This document shows, in pieces, positions 1 through 6,855 of a stretch of DNA of 36,923 nt; the stretch's first letter is position 1, and each line of letters begins with the position of its first letter. Source of the stretch: DASYAE01 sp036501535 (lineage in GTDB: Bacteria; Actinomycetota; Actinomycetes; Streptomycetales; Catenulisporaceae); contig DASYAE010000141.1 in the NCBI GenBank assembly GCA_036501535.1, positions 1 to 36,923 on the forward strand, in the 5' to 3' direction. The position numbers and the translations under genes were made by a program. The notes beneath the pieces are model-generated. The model saw only the letters and a list, made by a program, of their open reading frames with translations. It made no database searches and was not told where the DNA came from.

Positions 1-717
1 GAGCAGGGCGGCGACCTCTTCGGCAAGCAGGCCGCGCACGGACTCCGGCGCGACGGCGGCGTGTTCGCGGATCTGCGCGATCTCGGCGGTGGCGGAGGCA
101 GTGGCACGATCGGCGGCACGGTCGGTGTCGCGGTCGGCACCGATACCGTCGCAGAGCAGCGCGACACCGCTGGGCCCTTCCGCCAGCGTCAGCGGATCTC
201 CGGGTTCGGTCATCGGCGGATAGTGCAGGACCGCCTGATCGACGATCAGCACCAGCGCCCGGCGCAGATCGCTTGACCGCGCATATTCGCGGGCGATGCG
301 CAGCGCGGTGAACGCGGCCGCAACTCCCTGGTCGCAGACCCCGAACGCCAGCGGGTCGCCGGGGCAGACATGGCCGAGGTGCAGCGCGGTGCAGCGCCCC
401 GGCTGCACGTCCGGCACGGCGAACGCGAGCACGAGCAGGTCGACCGGCTCGTGCGGGCCGACCGCGGCGCCGATCAGCTCCTCGGCCATCTCCGCGTAGG
501 CGTGCCCGGCACCCTCGTCGAGCAGGTCCTCGCGCAGCGGCAGGCCGTACGGCCGGACCAGGTCGCCGAGGTAGACCCGCAGGTCCGGGTCCTTCGCCAG
601 CTCCGAGCCGCCGGCGAACCGCCGGCCGACGACCCGGGTCAGCCGCAGTGCGGTGGTCGCGCCGCGAAGCTCCGGCGTCCCCTTCAGCCGCACCGTCCCG
701 GTTCCGTCCCCGGGCAC
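1..717 (-). CDS. Ketosynthase-like (thiolase-fold) protein, C-terminus cut by window edge
   Basis: The frame is open from a GTG at 717 to the window edge (239 codons, no stop), so it is a partial gene. The start is supported by a GGAGGA about 8 bases upstream, and it lies just after the stop of the preceding ACP gene, so the two are probably translationally coupled. The protein has the look of a KAS III/thiolase-fold condensing enzyme: after the segment PVDLLVLAFAVPD there is AFGVCDQGVAAAFTALRIA, in which Cys128 sits where the nucleophile of FabH-like enzymes lies, then a beta-strand-like RRALVLIVDQAVLHY. The His/Asn half of the active site would be beyond the window. Residues 191-212 are a low-complexity Asp/Arg/Ala/Thr stretch. 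It shares an operon with an ACP and a KAS III, which supports a role in acyl-ACP chemistry. Substrate and reaction are unknown; an acyltransferase role is equally possible. Confidence 0.7.
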   Translation of the reverse strand, partial: MPGDGTGTVRLKGTPELRGATTALRLTRVVGRRFAGGSELAKDPDLRVYLGDLVRPYGLPLREDLLDEGAGHAYAEMAEELIGAAVGPHEPVDLLVLAFAVPDVQPGRCTALHLGHVCPGDPLAFGVCDQGVAAAFTALRIAREYARSSDLRRALVLIVDQAVLHYPPMTEPGDPLTLAEGPSGVALLCDGIGADRDTDRAADRATASATAEIAQIREHAAVAPESVRGLLAEEVAALL

Positions 718-721
718 CGGA

Positions 722-1021
722 TCAGTCCTCCGTGATCGCGTGTCCGGCCACGAAGTCGGCCATCGCGCCGAGCGACATCAGGTCGTCCTGGCCGATGTCC
801 TCCACGTCCACCTGGATGTCGAGGTGTTCTTCGAGCTCGAGGATCAGGGTCAGCGTGCTGGACGAGGTCAGCCCCAGCTCGTCGACCAGGCAGGCCTCCT
901 CGGCCAGCGCCGGGACCTCGCGCTTGAGCACCCGCGGCAGCAGCAGCCGGATGCTCTCGACGACCCGCTCGCGCAGCTCGCCGCCGGCCTGCGCGGCGGG
1001 CTGCTGCATCACTTCTTCCAT
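722..1021 (-). CDS. Acyl carrier protein with degenerate DSL motif
   Basis: A 99-residue protein with the size and helix pattern of a discrete ACP. The attachment motif reads LGLTSSSTLTLILELEE; aligned to GADSLDTVELVMALEE it places the phosphopantetheine Ser at Ser53 and replaces the usual Asp before it by Thr52 and the following Leu by Ser54. The Ser is kept, so it is probably functional, but a partner-specific surface is likely because the D-S-L motif is the recognition edge for transferases and ketosynthases. The first ATG (1021) has only a weak ribosome-binding site; the ATG at codon 5 (1009) is preceded by GGAAG and is a reasonable alternative start. It lies between KAS III upstream and a ketosynthase-like gene that begins within 5 bases of its stop. 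Call as ACP is firm; its cargo is unknown. Confidence 0.85.
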   Translation of the reverse strand: MEEVMQQPAAQAGGELRERVVESIRLLLPRVLKREVPALAEEACLVDELGLTSSSTLTLILELEEHLDIQVDVEDIGQDDLMSLGAMADFVAGHAITED

Positions 1022-1124
1022 GGCGTCCGGTCCAATCCTGTGCGACGGGGCATGACGGGCCGTACCAGTTCCCTGCGAAACCGGCGCCGCACCACCGGAT
1101 GCATCAGCCGTCGGACGCCGTCGC

Positions 1125-2063
1125 TCAGTGCTCGAACACCATCGCCGAGAACGCGGCGCCGAGCCCGGCGGCGGCCATCAGGTAGCGGTCGCCCGGTTCG
1201 AACAGCCCGCGGCTCGCGGCGGTGTGGTAGTTGATCAGCGCGTCGGCGGCGAAGCTGTGGCCGAGCGGCCGGACGTTGTCCAGCACCACCTTCTCCAGCG
1301 GGAAGCCGATGCTCTGGCACAGACGTTTCCACACCACCCGGTTGACGTTGTGCGGGAGGATCAGGCGAAGATCCTCCAGGCTCGTACCCGCCGAGTCTAA
1401 CGCCGACCCGATGGCCGCGGCCAGCAACTCCGGGTACGCGCGTTGGTAGCGGAACATCAGGTCGTGGTCTTCGGAGAGCCGGCCGTTGAACTCGCCGCGC
1501 AGCACGGCCGAGTAGGACAGCATCCTGTCGCGCCCGGAGCCCTCCCCCGCGCGCACCAGGCAGGCCGCCGCACCCTCGCTGAACAGCGATGCCTCGGGGA
1601 CCAACTGGGCATCGCGAGTAAACGCCTTTTCTCCGGCGACGATCAGCGCGAGCGCCTGCGGGTCGGGCTCGGCGGCCAGCAGGCGCCCGGCGAGGTCGAT
1701 CGCGAGCAGGCTCGAGGCGCAGCCGTGGTGGGTCACCGTGAAAGAGCTTGCATGCTCGAGGCCGAACTCGTGGCAGACCTCGTGCAGCGGGTTGGCGGGA
1801 TACGGCACGGTCACCGGCATGGTCCGCGCGTGCAGCACATAACGGACCTGTTTCTCGCGGCCGTGCAAGGGTTTCAGGGCGCCGACCGCTCCGCGCAGCA
1901 GGTCCGGCAGAGTACCCTGCGAATCGAGCACGACCCGGTCGAGGCCGTGGAACCGGCGGAAGAGCACGATCTCCTTCGCGCTCAGGCCCAGCGGCTGCGC
2001 CACCTGCTCGATCGGCACCGACTCGGCCGGCAGGTGCACCGCCACGGCCTCCAGTGCGGTCAC
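1125..2063 (-). CDS. 3-oxoacyl-ACP synthase III family enzyme with Cys-His-His active site
   Basis: 312 residues, slightly short for the FabH family. Cys115 lies in THHGCASSLL, His238 in LPHNVNRVVWKR (the PHQAN-type motif of FabH), and the third position, Asn in the GNTSAAS motif of FabH, appears to be His269 in PLGHSFAADAL. The C-terminal Gly motif AAAGLGAAFSAM is present. KAS III enzymes condense an acyl-CoA starter with malonyl-ACP or act as acyltransferases; the Asn-to-His change means ordinary FabH chemistry should not be assumed. The GTG start at 2063 is preceded by GGGGAGG five bases upstream. It is the first gene of the minus-strand arm and is divergent from the ACP-glycosyltransferase operon, with a DasR-like box just upstream at 2082-2097. 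Likely role: priming or acyl transfer in the cluster product. Confidence 0.88.
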   Translation of the reverse strand: MTALEAVAVHLPAESVPIEQVAQPLGLSAKEIVLFRRFHGLDRVVLDSQGTLPDLLRGAVGALKPLHGREKQVRYVLHARTMPVTVPYPANPLHEVCHEFGLEHASSFTVTHHGCASSLLAIDLAGRLLAAEPDPQALALIVAGEKAFTRDAQLVPEASLFSEGAAACLVRAGEGSGRDRMLSYSAVLRGEFNGRLSEDHDLMFRYQRAYPELLAAAIGSALDSAGTSLEDLRLILPHNVNRVVWKRLCQSIGFPLEKVVLDNVRPLGHSFAADALINYHTAASRGLFEPGDRYLMAAAGLGAAFSAMVFEH

Positions 2064-2180
2064 GCCGCCTCCCCTCGAAACAGTGGTCTAGTCCAATTTC
2101 CGCGCGTGCTGTAGTATGCCGCCGACCGGCCAGCTCCACCAGACGCAAGCTCGTGATAACAGGAGCCTAAGGGGAGACCA
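2064..2180. promoter_or_regulatory. Divergent promoter region between KAS III and ACP-GT-exporter arms
   Basis: This 117-base gap separates two divergent gene sets and must hold both promoters. It contains one DasR-like box (2082-2097) close to the minus-strand start. A TAGTAT hexamer at 2112-2117 is a possible plus-strand -10 element, but I see no convincing -35 partner, so exact promoter positions are not called. The plus-strand ribosome-binding site AAGGGGAG sits about 4 bases before the GTG at 2181. Confidence 0.6.
2082..2097. promoter_or_regulatory. DasR-responsive element-like operator (single)
   Basis: The sequence AGTGGTCTAGTCCAAT matches the dre consensus A(C/G)TGGTCTAGACCA(C/G)T at 14 of 16 positions, with the core GGTCTAGTCC one change from the perfect palindrome. 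It lies 19 bases upstream of the KAS III start and 84 bases upstream of the divergent ACP start, where a bound GntR-family repressor could affect both arms. The same motif family occurs at the dasA/dasR region in this window, whose regulator is a clear DasR. The match is seen directly; binding is inferred. Confidence 0.72.
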
Positions 2181-2537
2181 GTGGTACAGCAACCGGCCGT
2201 CGTGACAGGATTCGATCATCCGCCGCCGAGCGCCGGCGCGCTCGCCGAGTCGGCCGCACTGCTGGCGCGGGCCGTCGGAGAGGACGCCGGCTGGGCTGCC
2301 GCGGTCCGCCCGAACGCGCTGCTCGAGGCGGATATCGGGCTCGACAGCGTGGAACTGGCTGATCTCAGCGCGCTGCTCTGCTCGCGCTACGGGCCGCGGG
2401 CCGACCTGCTGCGGTGGCTCGCCGGAATGGACCTGGATCAGATCATTGGGTTGACAGTGTCCGATCTTGCAGCGCATGTGCAAGACGTCATGCGGCCGGA
2501 GACAGAGGCCGCACATGACGGGGAGGCCCGGCGGTGA
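2181..2537 (+). CDS. Acyl carrier protein
   Basis: A 118-residue ACP with a standard attachment site IGLDSVELADL; the phosphopantetheine Ser is Ser56. The GTG start is supported by AAGGGGAG just upstream. It has an N-terminal extension of about 25 residues before the first ACP helix and a hydrophilic C-terminal tail. It is the first gene of a four-gene operon and overlaps the glycosyltransferase gene by 4 bases, which suggests that the glycosyltransferase product is made in step with the ACP, although whether sugar is added to an ACP-bound intermediate or to the free product cannot be seen. Confidence 0.88.
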   Translation: MVQQPAVVTGFDHPPPSAGALAESAALLARAVGEDAGWAAAVRPNALLEADIGLDSVELADLSALLCSRYGPRADLLRWLAGMDLDQIIGLTVSDLAAHVQDVMRPETEAAHDGEARR

Positions 2538-3706
2538 GCCGCTTCCTGTTCGTCGTGCCGCCGCTGGCCGGCCACGTGAATCCGACCGTCGGGCTGGGCC
2601 GGGCGCTGCAGCGGCGCGGCCACGAGGTGGCCTGGGCCGGCTCCGAGCTGATCCTGCGGCCGCTGCTCGGCGAGGCCGCCACGGTGTTCCCGACCGGCTC
2701 GCGGGTGCTGCGCGACCAGGGTGAGGGCGGCCTGGCCGCGGTCAGGACACTGTGGAAGGAGTTCATCGTCCCGTACGCGCGGTTCACGAAGAAGGCGCTG
2801 AACGAGGCCGCGGCGAAGTTCGAGCCCGACGTGATCGTCGCCGACGAGCACACGCCGGCCGGCGCCTTCACCGCGCACCGGCACGGGATCCGGTGGGCCA
2901 CCATGGCGACCTCGTCCATGGAGATCAACCGCCCGTATCGGCAGCTGCCGCAGGTCGAGGCGTGGATGACCGGACATCTGCGGGCCCTGTGGAACGCTGC
3001 GGGGCTGCCCGAGGACGAATATCTGGACCCCCGGTTCTCCCCGTTCCTGGTGCTCGCGCAGACCAGCAGGGCCCTGACCGGCGAAGGCGCCGACTTCCCG
3101 GAGCACTACGCGCTGGTCGGCCCGATTCTCGCGGAGCGGCCGGAGCAGCTGCCGTTCCCGTGGGAGCGCCTGGACCCGCAACGCCTGTGCGTCCTGGTCA
3201 CGATGGGCACCCTCGCGGCGGACGTCGCAGAGGGCTTCTACCGCCGCGCGGTCGATGCGCTGCGGCCGCTGGACGGCCGGCTCCAGGCGGTCGTGGTCGC
3301 GCCGCCCGAGGCCCTGCCGGCCGATCTGCCCGAGCACGTCATCGCCGCACCGCGGGTCCCGATGCTCGACCTGCTCGGCCGCGGCGCCGTGCACGCAGTG
3401 GTCTGCCACGCGGGCATGAACACCGTCTGCGAGGCACTGGCACACCGGCTGCCGCTGGTGCTCGCACCGATCCGGCACGACCAGCCGGTCACCGCCGGCC
3501 AGGTGGCCGCCGCCGGGGCCGGGGTGCGGGTGCGGTTCTCCCGGGTCGGCCCGCAGAGCCTGCGCCGGGCGATCGAATCCGTGCTCGACGATCCCTCGTA
3601 CCGCGCGGCGGCCGGCCGGATCGCCGACCGGTTCGCCGCGGACGGCGGGGCGCGGACCGCGGCGGACCGGCTCGAGGCGCTCGCCGGCGCATTGTCGACC
3701 TTCTGA
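2534..3706 (+). CDS. GT1-family (MGT-type) glycosyltransferase
   Basis: 390 residues with the two-domain GT-B layout of the UGT/MGT family that decorates secondary metabolites. The N-terminal LAGHVNPTVGLGRAL carries the catalytic-type His14. The C-terminal nucleotide-sugar motif is readable as CHAGMNTVCEALAHRLPLV followed by APIRHDQ, the bacterial form of HGGxNSTxExLxxGVPxVxxPxxxDQ. It would transfer a sugar from an NDP-sugar to a small lipophilic acceptor in the cytoplasm. The GTG start overlaps the ACP stop (GTGA). It sits directly before the DrrA/DrrB-like exporter genes, an arrangement typical of glycosylation coupled to export or self-protection. No sugar biosynthesis genes are in the window, so a common NDP-sugar such as UDP-glucose or UDP-GlcNAc is possible. 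Confidence 0.92.
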   Translation: MSRFLFVVPPLAGHVNPTVGLGRALQRRGHEVAWAGSELILRPLLGEAATVFPTGSRVLRDQGEGGLAAVRTLWKEFIVPYARFTKKALNEAAAKFEPDVIVADEHTPAGAFTAHRHGIRWATMATSSMEINRPYRQLPQVEAWMTGHLRALWNAAGLPEDEYLDPRFSPFLVLAQTSRALTGEGADFPEHYALVGPILAERPEQLPFPWERLDPQRLCVLVTMGTLAADVAEGFYRRAVDALRPLDGRLQAVVVAPPEALPADLPEHVIAAPRVPMLDLLGRGAVHAVVCHAGMNTVCEALAHRLPLVLAPIRHDQPVTAGQVAAAGAGVRVRFSRVGPQSLRRAIESVLDDPSYRAAAGRIADRFAADGGARTAADRLEALAGALSTF

Positions 3707-3719
3707 GGGGAGATCCGAG

Positions 3720-4694
3720 TTGATCGAGACAAGAGGGCTGCGCAAGTCGTTCGAGTCCCGCAAACGCCGTCAGACCACGACCGTCGAAGCGGTGCGCGGG
3801 GTCGACCTGGCCGTCGCCGAGGGCGAGATCTTCGGCTTCCTCGGACCGAACGGCGCCGGCAAGACCACCACCCTGCGGATGCTGGCCACACTGCTGCCGC
3901 CGGACGGCGGCGAGGCCACGGTCTTCGGCGCGGACCTGCGCACCGACCCGGCGGGCGTGCGGCGCCGGATCGGCTACGTCGCGCAGAGCGGCGGCACCAC
4001 CGACGACGTGACCGCGCGCGAGGAGCTCGTCATCCAGGCCCGGATGTACGGGTTCGGCAAGTCCGAGGCGCAGGAGCGGGCCGGCACGGCGATCGGTGCC
4101 TTCGGGTTGTCGGAGTTCGCCGACCGGCCGTGCAAGACGTACTCCGGCGGGCAGCGCCGGCGCCTCGACATCGCCCTCGGCGTGATCCACAATCCCAGGG
4201 CCCTGTTCCTCGACGAGCCGACGGTCGGCCTCGACCCGCAGAGCCGCAACAGCGTGTGGACCGAGGTCAACCGGCTGCGCGGGGAGGGCATGACGGTCTT
4301 CGTCACGACGCACTACCTCGAAGAGGCCGACTCGCTGTGCGACCGGATCTCGATCATCGACCACGGCGAGATCGTCGCGGAGGGCACGCCGGACGACCTG
4401 AAGCGGGAGATCGCCGGCGACGTCGTTATCGTCGGGCTCGGCGACACCGCCGCGAAGGAGGGGCGGGCCGCGGCGGCACAGAAGGCGCTGGCCGACCAGC
4501 CCTACCTGCGCAAGATCGAGCTGCCTCAGGACAATGCGCTGCGTCTCTACGTGGAGACCGGCGCGACCGCGATCCCGCTGGTCCTGCGCACGCTGGAGGG
4601 CGCCGGGATCGAGCCGGAGATGGTGCAGCTGCAGCGGCCCAGCCTCGACGACGTGTTCCTGACCAAGACCGGCCGGACCATCGCGCAGTCCTGA
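3720..4694 (+). CDS. DrrA-type ABC transporter ATPase
   Basis: 324 residues, the usual length for the daunorubicin-resistance DrrA family. Walker A GPNGAGKTT at 42-50, ABC signature YSGGQRRRLDIAL from 141, Walker B ALFLDEP from 161, D-loop GLDPQ and H-loop TTHYLEEAD (His198) are all intact. The C-terminal ~80 residues form the extra domain characteristic of DrrA-like ATPases. The start is TTG at 3720 with GGGGAG upstream. It energises the permease encoded next and most likely exports the glycosylated cluster product, so it is also a candidate self-resistance gene. Confidence 0.95.
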   Translation: MIETRGLRKSFESRKRRQTTTVEAVRGVDLAVAEGEIFGFLGPNGAGKTTTLRMLATLLPPDGGEATVFGADLRTDPAGVRRRIGYVAQSGGTTDDVTAREELVIQARMYGFGKSEAQERAGTAIGAFGLSEFADRPCKTYSGGQRRRLDIALGVIHNPRALFLDEPTVGLDPQSRNSVWTEVNRLRGEGMTVFVTTHYLEEADSLCDRISIIDHGEIVAEGTPDDLKREIAGDVVIVGLGDTAAKEGRAAAAQKALADQPYLRKIELPQDNALRLYVETGATAIPLVLRTLEGAGIEPEMVQLQRPSLDDVFLTKTGRTIAQS

Positions 4695-4788
4695 TCGCGG
4701 TCTCCGGTCGCGGTCCCCGATCAATGTGCGAACCGGCCCGCGCGCGACCGACGCACGCCCGTCCCTCCTCCCCCAGCTGGAGAGCCCT

Positions 4789-5544
4789 GTGAAACTCCTC
4801 CGCGACACCTGGCTGGTCTACCAGCGCCAGATGCTGCTCGTGCTGCGCAGCCCGGGCTGGATCGCGATCGGCCTGATCCAGCCGGTCGTCTACCTGCTGC
4901 TGTTCGCCCCCATGCTCAAGGCCGCCCTGGGCACCGCGACCTACTCGGCCGCGTACCGGATCTACGTGCCCGGACTGCTCGCCGCGCTGGCCATCTTCGC
5001 GGGCCTGTTCGCCGGCTTCAACCTGCTCGGCGAGCTGCGCACGGGCGTGATCGAGCGGTTCCGGGTCACCCCGGTCAGCCGGGTCGCGCTGCTGCTCGGC
5101 CGGGCGCTGCGGGAGACCACCATCATGGTGGTGCAGGGCGCGGTGATCACGGTGATGGCGCTGCCGTTCGGGCTGACCGCGAACTTCGGCGGGCTGCTGC
5201 TGGCCTACCTGTTGCTGGCCATGATGGCGATGGCGGCCACGGCCATCTCGTACGGCGTGACCATGTCCATCAAGACCGACGCGGCGCTGGCCCCGGTGAT
5301 GAACACCGTCTCGCAGCCGCTCGCGCTGCTGTCCGGCGTGCTGCTGCCGGTCGCGCTCGCGCCGCACTGGCTGCGCTCGATCGCGGACTGGAACCCGTTC
5401 TACTGGGCGGTGACCGGGATGCGGGACCTGTTCGCCGGCGACGTCGGCGCCGGCGCGGTGTGGGGCGGCATAGGTCTGACGGCGGCGGTGATGGTCGCTG
5501 CGGTGGCGTGGACCTCGCGGCTGTTCGCCCGGCGGGTCAGCTGA
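4789..5544 (+). CDS. DrrB-type ABC-2 transporter permease
   Basis: I place the start at GTG 4789 (251 residues) because it follows a GGAG-containing sequence and begins with VKLLRDTWLVYQRQ, the normal N-terminus of the family; a longer frame from 4726 adds an unlikely Arg/Pro-rich leader. Six hydrophobic segments are visible, beginning with PGWIAIGLIQPVVYLLLFAPM. The segment ELRTGVIERFRVTPVSR between the second and third is the hallmark of ABC-2 exporters. It pairs with the ATPase upstream after a 94-base gap. It is the last gene of the arm and is convergent with the methyltransferase. Confidence 0.93.
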   Translation: MKLLRDTWLVYQRQMLLVLRSPGWIAIGLIQPVVYLLLFAPMLKAALGTATYSAAYRIYVPGLLAALAIFAGLFAGFNLLGELRTGVIERFRVTPVSRVALLLGRALRETTIMVVQGAVITVMALPFGLTANFGGLLLAYLLLAMMAMAATAISYGVTMSIKTDAALAPVMNTVSQPLALLSGVLLPVALAPHWLRSIADWNPFYWAVTGMRDLFAGDVGAGAVWGGIGLTAAVMVAAVAWTSRLFARRVS

Positions 5545-5602
5545 TGTCACGGCGCTGAGGCGTGATGCTCACGATGAAAGTTACTTCTGACAGGAACGGT
5601 AT

Positions 5603-5615
5603 GTGAAAGTTTCAC
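5603..5615. repeat. 13-base perfect palindrome GTGAAAGTTTCAC
   Basis: A short perfect inverted repeat (arms of 6 around a single G) in the gap between the convergent permease and methyltransferase genes. It is not followed by a T-run and is too short for a normal terminator. It resembles a repressor operator, but no nearby gene starts here. Function unknown. Confidence 0.4.
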
Positions 5616-5633
5616 CGTGCACGTGCGCCCGCA

Positions 5634-5661
5634 GCGGCGCGGCGGCCCGCCAGGGCGCCGC
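5634..5661. terminator. Possible bidirectional stem-loop between convergent genes
   Basis: GCGGCGC at 5634-5640 pairs with GCGCCGC at 5655-5661 around a 14-base GC-rich loop that can itself pair. It lies between the stop of the plus-strand permease and the stop of the minus-strand methyltransferase, where a terminator is expected. There is no T-run and GC-rich sequence forms such stems often, so the call is tentative. Confidence 0.35.
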
Positions 5662-5683
5662 GTCGGCAGTGATCAAGCTCTGA

Positions 5684-6463
5684 TCAGGCGTTCGCCTCGA
5701 CGTAGATGGTCTCGTCGCTGCGGAACGTCGTGTCCAGCTCGGCGACGTCCGCGCGCGACCCCTGGCGGAACGCGCACTCCCGCACCGACTCGGCGGCGAA
5801 CCCGGCCGCGACCAGGGCGTGGCGCAGCTCGTCGAGGTCGTAGATCCAGCGGTGGCCGTAGAGGTAGAAGATCTGGTTGAACATGAAGGCCCTGCGATCC
5901 GGCATCGGCGGCCCGACCCGCATGACCTTCAGCCGCCGGCGGTGCTTGGCGTAGAAGGCGCTGTCCTCGTGGTAGCCCTCGATGTATCTCGCCAGGTCCG
6001 GCGTGGTGATCCGGACCAGCCCGGCCGGCGCGAGCACCCGGCGCACCTCGGCCAGCCAGCCGATCGCGGCCGGCAGCGGCACGTGCTCGATCAGGTGCTC
6101 GGCGTAGACCCAGTCGACGCAGCCGTCGTCGAGCGGCAGCGGCTCGGTGATGTCCAGCTGGGTGAACAGGCTCTGGCCGTCCACCCGGTAGACCGGCCCG
6201 GGCCCGGTCGCCGCGTCCTCGCTGCTCAGTCCGGCCAGGTCGGTGCCCAGGCCGGACGGGTGCGCGGTCTTGAACGCGGCGAACTCGATCCCGGTCACGC
6301 CGAGCTCGGCGAGCCGGGCCCTCGTGCGCGGCACCGCCGCGGCGACCTGTTCGAGCTTGTCGCAGCGGGCCAGGCTCGCGCTGAACTCGTCCATCCGCGG
6401 CGCGAGGCCGTCGGGGTCCTCCCAGTCCCAGTCCCAGCCCGCGAACGGCTCGTCGGCTGCCAT
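5684..6463 (-). CDS. SAM-dependent class I methyltransferase
   Basis: I choose the ATG at 6463 (259 residues) because AAGGAGG lies 7 bases upstream; an in-frame ATG at 6514 has no such site. The central region LFTQLDITEPLPLDDGCVDWVYAEHLIEHVPLPAAIGWLAEVRRVLAPAGLVRITTPDL has the acidic loop, the post-motif EHxxEH and the RVLxPGG-like motif of COG4627/type 11 methyltransferases. The first ~95 residues are less typical and may hold the acceptor site; the classical GxGxG loop is not obvious, as in some COG4627 members. It stands alone on the minus strand, divergent from the main biosynthetic operon across a region holding four DasR-like boxes, so it is probably a tailoring O-, N- or C-methyltransferase co-regulated with the cluster. 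Acceptor unknown. Confidence 0.88.
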   Translation of the reverse strand: MAADEPFAGWDWDWEDPDGLAPRMDEFSASLARCDKLEQVAAAVPRTRARLAELGVTGIEFAAFKTAHPSGLGTDLAGLSSEDAATGPGPVYRVDGQSLFTQLDITEPLPLDDGCVDWVYAEHLIEHVPLPAAIGWLAEVRRVLAPAGLVRITTPDLARYIEGYHEDSAFYAKHRRRLKVMRVGPPMPDRRAFMFNQIFYLYGHRWIYDLDELRHALVAAGFAAESVRECAFRQGSRADVAELDTTFRSDETIYVEANA

Positions 6464-6637
6464 CAGACGCCTCCTTCGCTCGGGCGGCACCCGGCCGGCC
6501 GCCGCGACCTGCACAAATTATCAATGCCCGGATCGACTCGTGATGCTACAGCGTGTCGCCGTCCGGGAGAACGTCCGCAATCGCATGACAGGACACGAGA
6601 TCACTTACCCGTCGGAGCTTATCCGGACTTTGTTCAG

Positions 6638-6653
6638 ATTGGTCTAGACCCAT
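6638..6653. promoter_or_regulatory. DasR-responsive element-like operator (pair 1, left)
   Basis: ATTGGTCTAGACCCAT contains the perfect dre core GGTCTAGACC at 6641-6650. Mismatches to the consensus are confined to the flanks. Its partner lies 21 bases downstream, two helical turns, so both could be bound on one DNA face. Confidence 0.75.
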
Positions 6654-6658
6654 AACTC

Positions 6659-6674
6659 AGAGGTATAGACCCAC
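6659..6674. promoter_or_regulatory. DasR-responsive element-like operator (pair 1, right)
   Basis: AGAGGTATAGACCCAC has the core GGTATAGACC (6662-6671), one base from the perfect dre core. It is the downstream member of a pair offset by 21 bases. Confidence 0.6.
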
Positions 6675-6730
6675 GATTACTTTGATGAGGCAATATTCTG
6701 TCTACCGGCATAGTTGGGCTCTTGGCTGCT

Positions 6731-6746
6731 CATGGTATAGACCAGA
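6731..6746. promoter_or_regulatory. DasR-responsive element-like operator (pair 2, left)
   Basis: CATGGTATAGACCAGA has core GGTATAGACC (6734-6743), identical to the second box at 6662-6671, with the right flank matching the consensus ACCAG. Its partner begins 22 bases further on. Confidence 0.65.
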
Positions 6747-6752
6747 TTTGAT

Positions 6753-6768
6753 CAAGGTCTACACCAAT
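6753..6768. promoter_or_regulatory. DasR-responsive element-like operator (pair 2, right)
   Basis: CAAGGTCTACACCAAT has core GGTCTACACC (6756-6765), one base from the perfect palindrome. It lies about 90 bases before the ligase start and could overlap the promoter of the main operon. Confidence 0.6.
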
Positions 6769-6855
6769 TTTATCAATGCTTGACCGACGGGCGCGGATGT
6801 GGAACCGTCAGATCCGCACGGCCCGAACCAACGTGACTCAATGCTCTGTACTTAG

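Larger units (their letters stand above)
6464..6855. promoter_or_regulatory. Divergent promoter region with four DasR-like boxes
   Basis: This 392-base gene-free stretch separates the methyltransferase (minus) from the main biosynthetic operon (plus). About 6530-6780 is clearly richer in A and T than its surroundings. It carries four dre-like boxes at 6638-6653, 6659-6674, 6731-6746 and 6753-6768, arranged as two pairs with 21 and 22 bases between equivalent positions. I see no small ORF or structured RNA. TTGACC at 6780-6785 could be a -35 element, but no good -10 follows at the right distance. Confidence 0.7.

Noticed and set aside
4808..4822. GGTCTACCAG inside the permease gene as a possible DasR box
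   Set aside because: Only half of the palindrome matches and it is inside a conserved coding segment (LVYQRQ), so it is explained by the protein.
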